Origin: WHSW01 sp963740055
GTDB taxonomy: Bacteria; Actinomycetota; Thermoleophilia; Solirubrobacterales; 70-9
DNA length: 64,000 nucleotides
Assembly: GCA_963740055.1 (NCBI GenBank)
Contig: CAVUCL010000004.1
Coordinates: 186,001-250,000 of the forward strand
Direction: 5' to 3'
Numbering within the stretch: position 1 is the first letter of the stretch; each line of letters starts with the position of its first letter. The notes beneath the pieces were generated by a model that was not told the DNA's origin, searched no databases, and saw only the letters and a program-made list of their open reading frames with translations. The translations under genes were made by a program, and so were the position numbers. Shown here in pieces: positions 9,045-19,154 of the stretch.

Positions 9045-9962
9045 TCAGCCGAGCGCTTCCGCTCCGCCAACAACTTCAAGAATCTCCTGCGTGATCTCCG
9101 CCTGGCGCACCCGGTTCATCTCCAGGGTCAGGTCGCCGATCATGTCCTGCGCGTTCTCGGCCGCGGAGCGCATCGCGGTCATCCGCGCGCCCAGCTCCGA
9201 CGCCGACGACTCGAGCAGCGCACGGTAGACCGACAGGTCCACGTACTCCTCGAACAGCATCGGCAACAGCTCCTCCGGCTCGGGCTCGTAGTCCCAGTAG
9301 GCCTTGCGGTGCGCCTCGGCGAGCTCCTCGTCCGCCTCCGGCTCCTCCTCGGGGATGCCCTCGCCGAAGACCTCCGCCTGCTGCAGCGGCAGCAGGGTCT
9401 GCCGGCGCACGTACTGGGTCAGCGGCGAGACGTAGCGGTTGTAGACGAGCTCGACCCGGTCGAGCTCCTCGTCGCGGTAGGCGCTGACCACGTCGCGCGA
9501 GATCTGTCGCGCGTCGGTGAACGCGGGCCGGTCGGTGAAGCCGATGTAGGAGTTGGCGACGTTCTCGCCGCGAAAGCTCATCGACGAGGTCCCGCGGCGC
9601 CCGACCACGGCGTAGCTGGTCTCCGCGCCCTCGCTCGAGAACTCGCGCCGCAGCCGCACGCCCTCGCGGATGATGTTGGTGTTGAAGGCGCCGGCGAGGC
9701 CGCGGTCGCCGGTGACGAGGATGATCCCGACCCGCTTGACGTTCTCGCGCTCCTCGAGCAGCGCGATCCGCGGCACCGTCGCCGAGGCCTCGGAGACCCG
9801 CTGGGTCATCTTCCGGATCGCCTGCGCGTAGGGGCGCATCGCGGCGATCCGCTGCTCGGCGCGGCGCAGTCGCGCGGCGGCGACCATCTCCATCGCGCGG
9901 GTGATCTTGTGGATGTTCTTCACCGACGCGATCCGGTTCTTGACTTCCTTCTGGGTGGCCAT
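9045..9962 (-). CDS. atpG: F1Fo ATP synthase subunit gamma
   Basis: Central rotor shaft that couples proton flow to catalysis. The 305-residue protein opens with KNRIASVKNIHKITRAMEMV and has the conserved block ILVTGDRGLAGAFNTNI near residue 80. The C-terminal helix reads ARMTAMRSAAENAQDMIGDL. Between them, around residues 190-230, lies an acidic loop (PEEEPEADEEL), a place where gamma subunits vary. The ATG is 9 bases after the TAA at 9972-9974 that would close atpA if its reading frame were shifted by one. Confidence 0.95.
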   Translation of the reverse strand: MATQKEVKNRIASVKNIHKITRAMEMVAAARLRRAEQRIAAMRPYAQAIRKMTQRVSEASATVPRIALLEERENVKRVGIILVTGDRGLAGAFNTNIIREGVRLRREFSSEGAETSYAVVGRRGTSSMSFRGENVANSYIGFTDRPAFTDARQISRDVVSAYRDEELDRVELVYNRYVSPLTQYVRRQTLLPLQQAEVFGEGIPEEEPEADEELAEAHRKAYWDYEPEPEELLPMLFEEYVDLSVYRALLESSASELGARMTAMRSAAENAQDMIGDLTLEMNRVRQAEITQEILEVVGGAEALG

Positions 9963-10056
9963 GGTGGGCGCTTACGCCGTCACTTCCTCCGCCTCTTCCA
10001 CGGTCTCCTCCGCCTTTTCGCCCTCCGACTCCGCCTCGGCCTCCTTCTCGGCCTGC

Positions 10057-11655
<1,599 letters not shown>

Positions 11656-11676
11656 GCTTCAGTCGCTCCCTCTGGG

Positions 11677-12210
11677 TTACGCCGCCGTAGCGACTTCCTT
11701 TCTCAGTCTTTCCAGCTTGCTGCGCAGGCTCGCGTCGAGGACCATGTTGCCGACTCGCAGCACGAGGCCGCCGAGGATCTCGGGGTCGACCTCGTTGGTG
11801 AGGTCGATGCTGCGGTCGGTCTGGCGCTCGATCTCGGCGCCGACCTGCTTGGTCACCGCCGTGTCGAGCTCGACCGCGCTCGTCAGGGTGACCTCGAGGC
11901 GCTTGTTTGCCTCGGCCCAGAGCTCGTCGAAGCGCGTGCGGATGCGGAAGATCGCCGGCATCCGATGCTTCTCCGCGAGCAGCTCGAGGAAGTTGACCAG
12001 CTCCTCGTTCGCCCCCGATATCGCGCGCGAGATCGCCTCGCGCTTCTCCGCCGAGGAGAAGTAGGGGCTGAAGAAGAAGACGCGCATGTCGTGGGACTCG
12101 TTCATCGCGTCGGCGAACTCGCCGAGCTGTGAGTGCACGTCGTCGAGGCTGCCGCGGTCCTCCGCGGCAGCGAACAGCGCGTCCGAGTAGACCCGGGCGA
12201 TCTCCTCCAC
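11677..12210 (-). CDS. atpH: F1Fo ATP synthase subunit delta (OSCP)
   Basis: Peripheral-stalk subunit that ties F1 to the b subunits. The 177-residue protein begins EEIARVYSDALFAAA, has the conserved FLELLAEKHRMPAI segment near residue 82, and ends with VDPEILGGLVLRVGNMVLDASLRSKLERLR, the usual OSCP signature. It is 2 bases from atpF and 21 bases from atpA. Confidence 0.95.
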   Translation of the reverse strand: MEEIARVYSDALFAAAEDRGSLDDVHSQLGEFADAMNESHDMRVFFFSPYFSSAEKREAISRAISGANEELVNFLELLAEKHRMPAIFRIRTRFDELWAEANKRLEVTLTSAVELDTAVTKQVGAEIERQTDRSIDLTNEVDPEILGGLVLRVGNMVLDASLRSKLERLRKEVATAA

Positions 12211-12212
12211 CG

Positions 12213-12794
12213 CTAGCCCTTCTCCTCGTTCCCCGCGAGGGCCGAGAAGTCGACCTCGGCCAGCGCCTCCTCGACGAGCCGCTTCTGATCGGCGTCGTCG
12301 AGCGACTTGCGGGTCACCTTCTCGGTCGCGAGCACCGTCAGGTCGGCGACCTCGCGCCGGATCTGCTCCAGCGAGCGCCGGGTCTCGGTCTCGATGTCCT
12401 TGCGCGCCGCGGCGACCAGCTCCTCGCGCTTGGCCTTGCCGTTCGCGGTCGCCTCGGCGACCGCCGCGTCGGAGGCCTTGCGGGCCCGGGCGACGATGTC
12501 GTCGGCCTGCTCGCGGGCTTCGCGCAGGCGCTGGCGGTACTCGTCGAGCAGCTCGTCGGCCTCGGCGCGCTGCTTCTCGGACGCCTCGATGTTCTCGCGG
12601 ATCGCGTTGGCGCGCTTCTCGAGCGCCTCGCCGATCCTCGGGAACGCCACCTTCGAGAGCACGAACATCGTCGCCCCGAAGGCGAGCAGGGTCCAGAACA
12701 TCAGCCCGAGTGACGGCGAGACGAGGAAGCTCCCGCCCTCCTCCTCGGTCGCCGCCAGCGGCAGCAGCGTCGCTATGTCCAGTACGGCATCCAC
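12213..12794 (-). CDS. atpF: F1Fo ATP synthase subunit b
   Basis: Membrane-anchored peripheral stalk. The 193-residue protein has one membrane helix at about residues 28-52 (LGLMFWTLLAFGATMFVL). A long charged helix follows, with the REQADDIVARARKASDAAVAEA pattern expected of a b-subunit coiled coil. The N-terminal 25 residues before the helix are longer than in E. coli but usual in actinobacteria. It lies 7 bases after atpE. Confidence 0.94.
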   Translation of the reverse strand: MDAVLDIATLLPLAATEEEGGSFLVSPSLGLMFWTLLAFGATMFVLSKVAFPRIGEALEKRANAIRENIEASEKQRAEADELLDEYRQRLREAREQADDIVARARKASDAAVAEATANGKAKREELVAAARKDIETETRRSLEQIRREVADLTVLATEKVTRKSLDDADQKRLVEEALAEVDFSALAGNEEKG

Positions 12795-12801
12795 CGGAGG
12801 C

Positions 12802-13068
12802 CTAGAGGAAGAACGCGATCAGGCCGAAGATGAAGGTGTAGAAGGCGACCGCCTCGGTGAGCGCGAAGCCGAGCCAGCGAATCGACTGCAGCTCGTCCTT
12901 CATCTCCGGCTGGCGGGCGACGGACTCGATCTCCTTGCCGAAGATGATCCCGATCCCGATCCCGGCGCCGATCGATCCGAGCCCGGCGCCGATGCCGAGC
13001 GCGATCGACTTGAGACCGTCGTCGGTGACACCCGAGGCGGCTTGTGCGATCGGCAGCAAGAAATCCAT
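12802..13068 (-). CDS. atpE: F1Fo ATP synthase subunit c
   Basis: Proton-carrying c-ring subunit, 88 residues in a two-helix hairpin. Helix 1 has the glycine ladder GIGAGLGSIGAGIGIG. The polar loop is ARQPEM, and helix 2 holds the ion-binding Glu in GFALTEAVAFYTF. The sodium-type ligand set (Gln in helix 1, Glu-Ser in helix 2) is not visible, so proton coupling is the likely mode. The 15-base gap to atpB contains a purine-rich ribosome-binding site (AAAAGGAG on the minus strand). Confidence 0.96.
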   Translation of the reverse strand: MDFLLPIAQAASGVTDDGLKSIALGIGAGLGSIGAGIGIGIIFGKEIESVARQPEMKDELQSIRWLGFALTEAVAFYTFIFGLIAFFL

Positions 13069-13083
13069 TGATTACTCCTTTTC

Positions 13084-14004
13084 TTAGTGCGTCTCGGCGG
13101 TCGCGCCGCCGATGTAGATGGCTGTCAAGGTCGAGAAGATGAATGCCTGCAGGGTCGCGACCAACCCGATCTCGAAGACGAAGAACGCGAACGCCAACGG
13201 GAAGGTGAGGAAGCCGAGCGCGGCGAGTCCGAGCAGGACCGCCAGCCCTCCGGCCATGAACAGGATCAGCAAGTGGCCGGCGAGGATGTTGGCGAACAGA
13301 CGGACGGAGAGCGAGATCAGCCGGACCATGTGCGAGATCGCCTCGATCACGAAGATCGCCCCGCGCCCGAACAGGTTCATGTCCTCGAGCCCCGGCGGCA
13401 GCCACGACTTCAGGTAACCGAGCAGGCCCTTGGCGCGGACGCCCTCGTAGTGGTAGGCGATCACCGAGATCAGCGCCAGCATCAGCGGGATCGAGATGTT
13501 CGCGGTCGCGGCGTAGATCGCCAGCGACGGCACCTCGAGCCCGAAGATGTCGACCTTGTGCTCGGTGTTGGTCGGCAGCGGCAGGTAACCGAGCATGTTC
13601 GAGAACCAGATGAAGAAGAAGAGGCCGGCTAGGTACGGGAACCACTTGCGGGCGAGCTTCTGGTCGGGGATGTTGCCGCCGGTGATGTTGTTGCGGGTCA
13701 GGTCGTAGGCGAGCTCGACCGCCATCTGGACCTTGTTCGGCTCGCGCTGCATGCGGTTGGCGATGAACACCATCGCCCCGATCGTGAGCCCGCTCGCGAG
13801 CAGCAGGTAGAAGACCGCCTTCGTGATCGAGACGTCGACGCCGCCGATCGTGAGCTCGATCCAGGGATCGAGGCGGAACTCGTTCTGAGGCTGGAACTCG
13901 TCGTTCTCGCCGGCGCTGCCGACGATGACCACGAGCAGCACGGTGATCAGCAGGTAGAGGCCGAGCGCGAGGAAGACCTTGGCCTTGGTGCTGAGGCCGC
14001 TCAT
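13084..14004 (-). CDS. atpB: F1Fo ATP synthase subunit a
   Basis: Stator membrane subunit forming the proton half-channels. The 306-residue protein has at least five membrane segments. The essential Arg lies in SLSVRLFANILAGH near residue 230, and LVATLQAFIFSTLTAIYI is at the C-terminus. An N-terminal segment KAKVFLALGLYLLITVLLVVIV is followed by a polar extracytoplasmic stretch. I used the ATG at 14004, which overlaps the stop of the preceding gene as ATGA; the frame is open further upstream but shows no membrane-protein character there. Confidence 0.94.
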   Translation of the reverse strand: MSGLSTKAKVFLALGLYLLITVLLVVIVGSAGENDEFQPQNEFRLDPWIELTIGGVDVSITKAVFYLLLASGLTIGAMVFIANRMQREPNKVQMAVELAYDLTRNNITGGNIPDQKLARKWFPYLAGLFFFIWFSNMLGYLPLPTNTEHKVDIFGLEVPSLAIYAATANISIPLMLALISVIAYHYEGVRAKGLLGYLKSWLPPGLEDMNLFGRGAIFVIEAISHMVRLISLSVRLFANILAGHLLILFMAGGLAVLLGLAALGFLTFPLAFAFFVFEIGLVATLQAFIFSTLTAIYIGGATAETH

Positions 14005-14390
14005 CGCGCGCCGTCCTCGGGCTGAAGCAGCTTCGAGATCGCGAGGCAGGCGAGGTGAACGGTGACGAGGGCGAACGTGAGCACCGCCGCCGCGAGGCCG
14101 TCCTCGCGCTCGCCGAGCAGGCCGACGAGCAGGATCGCGAGCGCCACGAGCCAGACGCGACCGAGGGTCGCGGTGCCGACGATCGCGAGTGCGCGGCGGC
14201 GGTCGCCGCGGCGCAGCGCGGCGGCTGAGGCGCGGTCGGCGCCAAGCAGGATCGCGTGCTGTGCCAGCCACGCCGCAGCCGCGGCCGCGTAGCCGACCAG
14301 CGGCAGCCCGGCGAGCACGAAGACCCCGAGCGCCAGCGCGAGCAGCGCCAGGTCGGCGTAGCGCAGCAGCGCCGAGCGCTCGGCGCCCAC
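14001..14390 (-). CDS. AtpI-like membrane protein of the ATP synthase operon
   Basis: About 129 residues with four hydrophobic stretches (YADLALLALALGVFVLAGL, YAAAAAAWLAQHAILL, LAIVGTATLGRVWLVALAIL, LAAAVLTFALVTVHLACLA). Size, topology and position directly before atpB fit ATP synthase protein I, which helps c-ring assembly; sequence identity alone would not prove it. I prefer the GTG at 14390, which has AAGAGG seven bases upstream and sits just past the stop of the previous gene. A longer form could begin at 14426. Confidence 0.68.
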   Translation of the reverse strand: MGAERSALLRYADLALLALALGVFVLAGLPLVGYAAAAAAWLAQHAILLGADRASAAALRRGDRRRALAIVGTATLGRVWLVALAILLVGLLGEREDGLAAAVLTFALVTVHLACLAISKLLQPEDGAR

Positions 14391-14391
14391 G

Positions 14392-14589
14392 TCAGAGCCT
14401 CTTAAAGCGAGCGTAGACAAGAGCAAGACCGCCGGCGAGACCCGCGAACAACCCGATCAGCCCGAGCGGGATCGAGATGCCCAGCGGCGAGCCGAGCCCG
14501 TACCCGATCGCCGCTCCGGCGATCATCGCCACGACCAGGGAAAGCCCTGCCGTGGCGGCGTCCACCCTCGTCGGCGGGCCAGTTGTCAT
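14392..14589 (-). CDS. AtpZ/AtpI-type small membrane protein
   Basis: 65 residues with two membrane helices (ATAGLSLVVAMIAGAAIGYGL and IPLGLIGLFAGLAGGLALVYA) and a short basic end. AtpZ-type proteins of this length precede the ATP synthase genes in many bacteria and form a complex with AtpI. This is the first gene of the long minus-strand unit; a promoter probably lies in the 176 bases upstream. Confidence 0.7.
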   Translation of the reverse strand: MTTGPPTRVDAATAGLSLVVAMIAGAAIGYGLGSPLGISIPLGLIGLFAGLAGGLALVYARFKRL

Positions 14590-14708
14590 CTGAAAAGCTG
14601 AAGCTGCGGCCAGGCAATTACGGTCGCCAAATTCCGATCGATCCCAGGTAAAACGGTGAAGAGCATCCGCCGCGGGGACCGGTTCGACCGGCGCCTGGGC
14701 GGACGGCG

Positions 14709-14714
14709 ACTATA
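14709..14714 (-). promoter_or_regulatory. Candidate -10 element of the ATP synthase operon
   Basis: The 176-base gap before the operon contains TATAGT on the minus strand, preceded by a G-rich segment without a clear -35 box. It would give a leader of roughly 115 bases before the ATG at 14589. The same gap has an inverted repeat CCGGT-TCG-ACCGG at 14679-14691, which could shape the leader. Confidence 0.35.
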
Positions 14715-14759
14715 GCCGAACCACGACCGCCGAGCGGCACGCTTGTAACAACTTTGTGA

Positions 14760-14774
14760 CGCCCGCTACGGGCG
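14760..14774 (-). terminator. Hairpin spanning the stop codon of the GGDEF/HD-GYP gene
   Basis: A perfect 6-base stem (CGCCCG/CGGGCG) whose three-base loop is the TAG stop codon of the upstream gene. It is followed by a less GC-rich stretch rather than a U-run. It lies between the signalling gene and the ATP synthase promoter region, where a terminator would be expected. Confidence 0.4.
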
Positions 14775-16754
14775 CCGGACAAGCGCGTTCGCGGGCTCGG
14801 CGACGATCGTCGCGAAGAGCTCGACCAGCTCCGGGTCGAACTGCCCGCCGGCCTCGCGGCGGAGCTCCGCGAGCGCCTCCGGCTCGCCGATCGCGTCGCG
14901 GTAGGGCTGCGGGTTGGTCATCGCCTCGAACGCGTCGCAGATCGCGATCACGCGGGCGCCGACCGGGATCGAGGCACCGGCGAGGCCGTCGGGATAACCG
15001 CGCCCGTCCCAGCGCTCGTGGCTGGAACGGATCAGGCGCCCGACCGGGGCGAGCGCCGGGGCGACGCTGACCATGCGCTCGCCGATCAGCGTGTGGGTGC
15101 GCATCAGCGCCCACTCGTCGGCGCTCAGCGGACCCTCCTTGGTCAGGATCTCGTCCGGGATCGCCATCTTGCCGACGTCGTGGAGGTCCGCGGCGCGGCC
15201 GATGACGTCCACCTTCTCGGCCTCGAGGTCGAGCCGCCGGGCGAGCTCGGTCGCCCATTTCCCGATGCCCTCGCCGTCGACCCGCAGCCCGGCGCCGCGC
15301 TCGCGCAGGACGCCGAGCAGCAGGTCGCGCGCCTGGAGCTCGATCGACCGCGAGGAGGTGCCCTTGTCGGCGTAGAGACGGCGGTCGGCGACGCGCAGCG
15401 CTTCGGTCGGGTCGCCGACCTCGTCGGGGAGGACGGTGCGGCCGTGCGAGCTCGCGATCGCGAAGCCCTCGCCGTCCTCGCGCAGGGCGGCGGCGGCGGC
15501 CGCGACGATCGGGTCCGGGCGCGCGTCGCCGACCGGCGCGAGGATGCAGAACTCGTCGCCGCCGAGGCGGTAGGCCCGTCCCGGCGCGCTGACCGCAGCC
15601 GCGAGCGAACGGCCCATGCGACGCAGGAGCAGGTCGCCGGCGGCGTGGCCGAAGGTGTCGTTGTAGCCCTTGAAGCCGTCGAGGTCGAAGATCGCGAACA
15701 CGTACCGGCCCTCGCCGGCGCGCGCATCCTCCGCCGCGCGCTCGAGCTCGGCGATCAGGTGGCGCCGGTTGCCGAGCCCCGTGAGCGCATCGGTGAGCGC
15801 GTCCGTGCGCGCAGCGTTCAGCAGGCCGGCGTTCTCGGCGTAGGAGAGCGCCAGGCGCGCGACCGCGAGCGCGACCGTCGCGGTCGCGAGCACGACCGAG
15901 ATCGTCGGCAGGCGGGCGAAGTGGTCGAACAACAGCAGCCCGGCCGCGATCAGCGCGATCAGTCCGGGGACGGCGATCGCCCGGGCGCCGGCGGAGCCGA
16001 GCGCTCGCCGCGGTCGCGGCTGCCAGGCGGCGATACCGATCAGCGCCGCCGAGAGCACCCAGCCGGTGTCGGCGAGCGTCCCCTCGACGTAGCCGCTGGT
16101 CGCCTCGGCGTAGAGGTAGGCGGTGTCGGAGATCGCCATCGCGACCAGCCCGAGCCCGAGCAGCGCGAAGTCGCGCCGCCAGCCGAGCACGACCGCGGCC
16201 GCCGCGGCGGCCCCGAGCACGATCATGTCGCCGACCGGATAAGCGGCGGTGACCACGGCCTCGGCCGGCTCCGCCTCGGCCCAGCCGCCGAGCGCCGGGC
16301 CGAGCAGCGCCGCGCCGATCGCGGCCGCGCCGAGCCCGGCCATCGCGCCGTCGAGACCGACGCCGCTGCGACGCCCGGGCGAGGCCGAGCGCGCCAGCAG
16401 CAGGACGCCGGCGGCGATCATCGGATAGTTGGCCAGGTAGAGGTAGTCGGCGAGCGACGGGTAGGTGGGATGGCGGTCGTCGCCGTAGGCGAGGGTCCAG
16501 CTCAGGTCGCCGGCGACCCAGAACAGGCCGCCGAGCCCGATCAGCGCCCAGGCGAGCCGATCCTCGCGCACGAGCGCCGCCCGCAGCAGGCAGGCGGCCG
16601 CGCTCGCGAACAGGACCACGTAGTAGATCCAGTCGCTGCTGAGCTCGGCGTAGGCGCCACCGGCGGCGACAGTCATCCCGATCCCGTGCGCCGCCACGCC
16701 GGCTGCGAGAAGCGCCAGAATCGGCAGCGCAAAGCGGATCTTGTTCGAGCGCAC
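14766..16754 (-). CDS. Membrane-bound GGDEF / HD-GYP protein (cyclic-di-GMP turnover)
   Basis: 662 residues. The first about 310 residues form eight to ten hydrophobic helices, a membrane sensor. A GGDEF domain follows, with an intact GGDEF motif preceded by the DLDGFKGYND segment. The C-terminal HD-GYP domain has HDVGK, HTLIGERM, SSHERWDGRGYPDGLAG and CDAFEAM, so its metal-binding His/Asp set looks complete. One protein could therefore both make and degrade cyclic-di-GMP. The gene sits 51 bases after the wecA-like gene, inside an otherwise conserved wecA-atp order, so it looks like a lineage-specific insertion in that block. Confidence 0.9.
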   Translation of the reverse strand: MRSNKIRFALPILALLAAGVAAHGIGMTVAAGGAYAELSSDWIYYVVLFASAAACLLRAALVREDRLAWALIGLGGLFWVAGDLSWTLAYGDDRHPTYPSLADYLYLANYPMIAAGVLLLARSASPGRRSGVGLDGAMAGLGAAAIGAALLGPALGGWAEAEPAEAVVTAAYPVGDMIVLGAAAAAAVVLGWRRDFALLGLGLVAMAISDTAYLYAEATSGYVEGTLADTGWVLSAALIGIAAWQPRPRRALGSAGARAIAVPGLIALIAAGLLLFDHFARLPTISVVLATATVALAVARLALSYAENAGLLNAARTDALTDALTGLGNRRHLIAELERAAEDARAGEGRYVFAIFDLDGFKGYNDTFGHAAGDLLLRRMGRSLAAAVSAPGRAYRLGGDEFCILAPVGDARPDPIVAAAAAALREDGEGFAIASSHGRTVLPDEVGDPTEALRVADRRLYADKGTSSRSIELQARDLLLGVLRERGAGLRVDGEGIGKWATELARRLDLEAEKVDVIGRAADLHDVGKMAIPDEILTKEGPLSADEWALMRTHTLIGERMVSVAPALAPVGRLIRSSHERWDGRGYPDGLAGASIPVGARVIAICDAFEAMTNPQPYRDAIGEPEALAELRREAGGQFDPELVELFATIVAEPANALVRRP

Positions 16755-16805
16755 GGCTGAAACCCCTTGTCCTGCCTATCGTCAGCCGCGCGGGCCCGCT
16801 TGAGC

Positions 16806-18071
16806 TCAGCGGCCGCTCGGGTCGATCGCCTCCAGCTCCCCGGTCTCGGGGTCGACGGCCGGAAAGCTCCCCGTTTCGAGCTCGCGCGCGACGCCCGCGT
16901 CGACCTCGTCGTCGGGCGCCGGCGCGCCGCGCGCGTCGGCGATCTCGCGCGAGCGCTTTCTTCGCAGCTTCAGGATCTCGAGCGTGACCACGAGATAGAC
17001 GCTGGCCGCGAGCGCGAGCAAAAAGCAGGCGATCATCACCAGCGACCAGGCGAAGTCGAAGTTGCCGCGATCGTCGGAGTAGGGGACGAAGCGCAGCGCC
17101 AGCGCGAGCCCGGCCATGACCAGCGCCCAGCCGTACAGGTAAGCGAGGGTGCGCCGCTGCGAGAAGCCGATGTTGGCCATCCGGTGATGGAAGTGCCAGC
17201 GGTCGGCCCGGTAGATCGGGCGCCGGTACTTGATCCGCTTCGCGATCACGAAGCCGGTGTCGAGGATCGGCACCGCGAGGACCATGAGCGGGAAGAAGAG
17301 CGCGACGACGGCGTTCGTCTTCAGCGCCCCCTGGACCGCGATCGCACCGAGCAGGTAACCGAGCAGGTTGGAGCCGGTGTCGCCCATGAAGCTCGAGGCC
17401 GGCGGGAAGCCATGGCGCAGGAAGCCGAGCGCCGCCCCGGCGGTGAGCGCGGCCAGCACCCCGGCCCCCGTCTTGTCGAGCGAGAGCGCGATCACCGCCA
17501 GCGTCCCGGCGGAGATCACGCAGACCCCGGCGGCGAGCCCGTCGACGCCGTCGATCAGGTTGATCACGTTGATCACCGCGACGATCCCGATGATCGTCAG
17601 CAGGTGGCCGAGGTGGACGCTGCCGATCAGCGTCCCCGACTCGAGCAACTCGACCGAGCGCATGTCGACGCCGCCGACGAACGGGAGCGTAAAGACGCTG
17701 ACGTTGACCCCGTTGAGCGCCGGGATCGCCGCCGCCACCGTCTGCCCGGCGAGCTTGAACAGCGCGCCGAGGTCGAAGACGTCGTCGAGGACCCCGACGA
17801 CGGTGATCACCACCGCCCCCGCGAGCAGGGCCTGGGTCTGCAGCGCCCAGGGCAAGAACAGAAGCGTGGAGACGACGACGGCGACGAAGATCGCGAGCCC
17901 GCCGAGCTTCGGCGTCGGCGTCTCGTGCAGGCTGCGCTCGTTCGGGTGGTCGACGGCGCCGATCCGCCACGCGATCCGCTCCGCCACCGGGACCAGCAGC
18001 CAGGCGATTAGTGCCGCGACGCCGAAGGCGAAGAGCGCGTAGATCGTCTCCGGCCTGCCGTCGACGAGCAT
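16806..18071 (-). CDS. wecA: Undecaprenyl-phosphate sugar-1-phosphate transferase (WecA/TagO type)
   Basis: Starts lipid-linked glycan synthesis by moving GlcNAc-1-P (or a related sugar) to undecaprenyl phosphate. The 421-residue membrane protein has about ten helices and the MraY/WecA motifs: DHPNERSLH-TPKLGGLAIF near residue 45, LDDVFDL near 95, NLIDGVDGLA near 165, and the HxH-type loop RWHFHHRMANIGFS near 285. The C-terminal 60 residues are hydrophilic and acidic, beyond the usual family end. The start overlaps the previous gene's stop as TGATG. In actinobacteria this gene is commonly just upstream of atpI-atpB, as here. Confidence 0.92.
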   Translation of the reverse strand: MLVDGRPETIYALFAFGVAALIAWLLVPVAERIAWRIGAVDHPNERSLHETPTPKLGGLAIFVAVVVSTLLFLPWALQTQALLAGAVVITVVGVLDDVFDLGALFKLAGQTVAAAIPALNGVNVSVFTLPFVGGVDMRSVELLESGTLIGSVHLGHLLTIIGIVAVINVINLIDGVDGLAAGVCVISAGTLAVIALSLDKTGAGVLAALTAGAALGFLRHGFPPASSFMGDTGSNLLGYLLGAIAVQGALKTNAVVALFFPLMVLAVPILDTGFVIAKRIKYRRPIYRADRWHFHHRMANIGFSQRRTLAYLYGWALVMAGLALALRFVPYSDDRGNFDFAWSLVMIACFLLALAASVYLVVTLEILKLRRKRSREIADARGAPAPDDEVDAGVARELETGSFPAVDPETGELEAIDPSGR

Positions 18072-19072
18072 CAGGCGGCGAGGACCGCGTCGACGAGGAT
18101 CCCGGCGTCGCGGGGGTCGCGGGGGCCGGCCGGGGTCGAGCGCTTGATCAGCTCGAGGTCGGCCGCGTCGGCGAGCGGGACCAGGCGGCCGGCCTCGATC
18201 AGGCTCTCATCGACGGCGCCCGAGCGGCCGCTGAAGATCGTGTAGACGGCGGTCCCGAGCGCCGCCGCCTCGCGGTTCATCGTCCCGCCCGCGCTCACGA
18301 CCAGGTCGGCGAACGCGATCAGGCTCTGGGCGTCGATCGCCCGCTCGGGGACACGCAGCGAATCGTCGCGGCGCGCCCGGACGGCTCGCGCCTGGGCCTC
18401 GGTGCGACAGATGACGACCGCCGTCGTCTGCGGGTCGGCGGCGACCCGGTCGAGGACGCGCTCGTAGAGCGAGTTCGGCGCGTGGTAGGCGGAGGTCTCG
18501 GGCGGCGGGCGCACGACCGCCAGCACCAGGTCGGGATCGAGGTCGAGCTCGTCGAGCACCGACCGGTCGGGCTCGAAGTCGGCGAGGTAGTAGTCCTCCT
18601 TCAAGCCCGGATAGCGAAACAGCTTGCGCTCGGCGGCGCCGGCGCGGCGCATCGCCTCGACCCCGATCGCATCGGGCACCAACACGCGGCGCGCGGCGCG
18701 AAACGCGAGCTGGCGCTGAAGGCCCGCGTGCTCGTAGTCCTGCATCTGCACCGACGGGACCCGCAGCAGGCCGGCGACGACGGCGAGGTCGACCGACCCG
18801 TGGCCGAGCGCGAGGTCGAAGCGGCGCGGCCGCGCCCAGCGCGCGAGCGCCGCGCTGCGCCCGGCGACCGCGATCCCCTTGGAGCCGATCCCGCGGCCCG
18901 CGTGGGCGCCGAACGACCGGTGCTCGATCCCGAGCCGGTCGAGGATCCCGAGCGTCTGGCCGTAATCGCGCGCGGTCACCTCGACCTCGTGCCCACGCGT
19001 CCGCAGGCGCTCGATCAGCGGTCGCAGGACGAGCGGGTGTGCGGCGGCGGTGCAATCGACCCAGACGCGCAT
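18071..19072 (-). CDS. DUF354 family protein (glycosyltransferase-like fold)
   Basis: 333 residues. The start RVWVDCTAAAHPLVLRPLIERLRTRGHEVEVTARD and the later VPSVQMQDYE, RYPGLKEDYYL and VSAGGTMNREAAALGTAVYTIFSGR segments match the DUF354 family, which has the two-domain fold of GT-B glycosyltransferases such as UDP-GlcNAc 2-epimerase. The exact reaction is not known. Tight coupling to the WecA-like gene points to cell-envelope glycan work. A -10-like TAAGTT lies about 11 bases before the ATG. Confidence 0.72.
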   Translation of the reverse strand: MRVWVDCTAAAHPLVLRPLIERLRTRGHEVEVTARDYGQTLGILDRLGIEHRSFGAHAGRGIGSKGIAVAGRSAALARWARPRRFDLALGHGSVDLAVVAGLLRVPSVQMQDYEHAGLQRQLAFRAARRVLVPDAIGVEAMRRAGAAERKLFRYPGLKEDYYLADFEPDRSVLDELDLDPDLVLAVVRPPPETSAYHAPNSLYERVLDRVAADPQTTAVVICRTEAQARAVRARRDDSLRVPERAIDAQSLIAFADLVVSAGGTMNREAAALGTAVYTIFSGRSGAVDESLIEAGRLVPLADAADLELIKRSTPAGPRDPRDAGILVDAVLAA

Positions 19073-19154
19073 CGGCGTGGCGAAACTTACGGCCCCGCCG
19101 CCGGGTTAGGGCTCGCGGGGGCGGTAATTCGAGCCTCGAGAGAGGGAGGTAGAT

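Noticed and set aside
14679..14691. Inverted repeat CCGGT-TCG-ACCGG as a riboswitch or operator
   Set aside because: Only a 5-base stem in a very GC-rich region; no matching known riboswitch structure could be recognised.
14710..17970. 1086-residue minus-strand frame overlapping the GGDEF/HD-GYP and wecA genes
   Set aside because: Arg-rich shadow in a different frame from the two real genes on the same strand.
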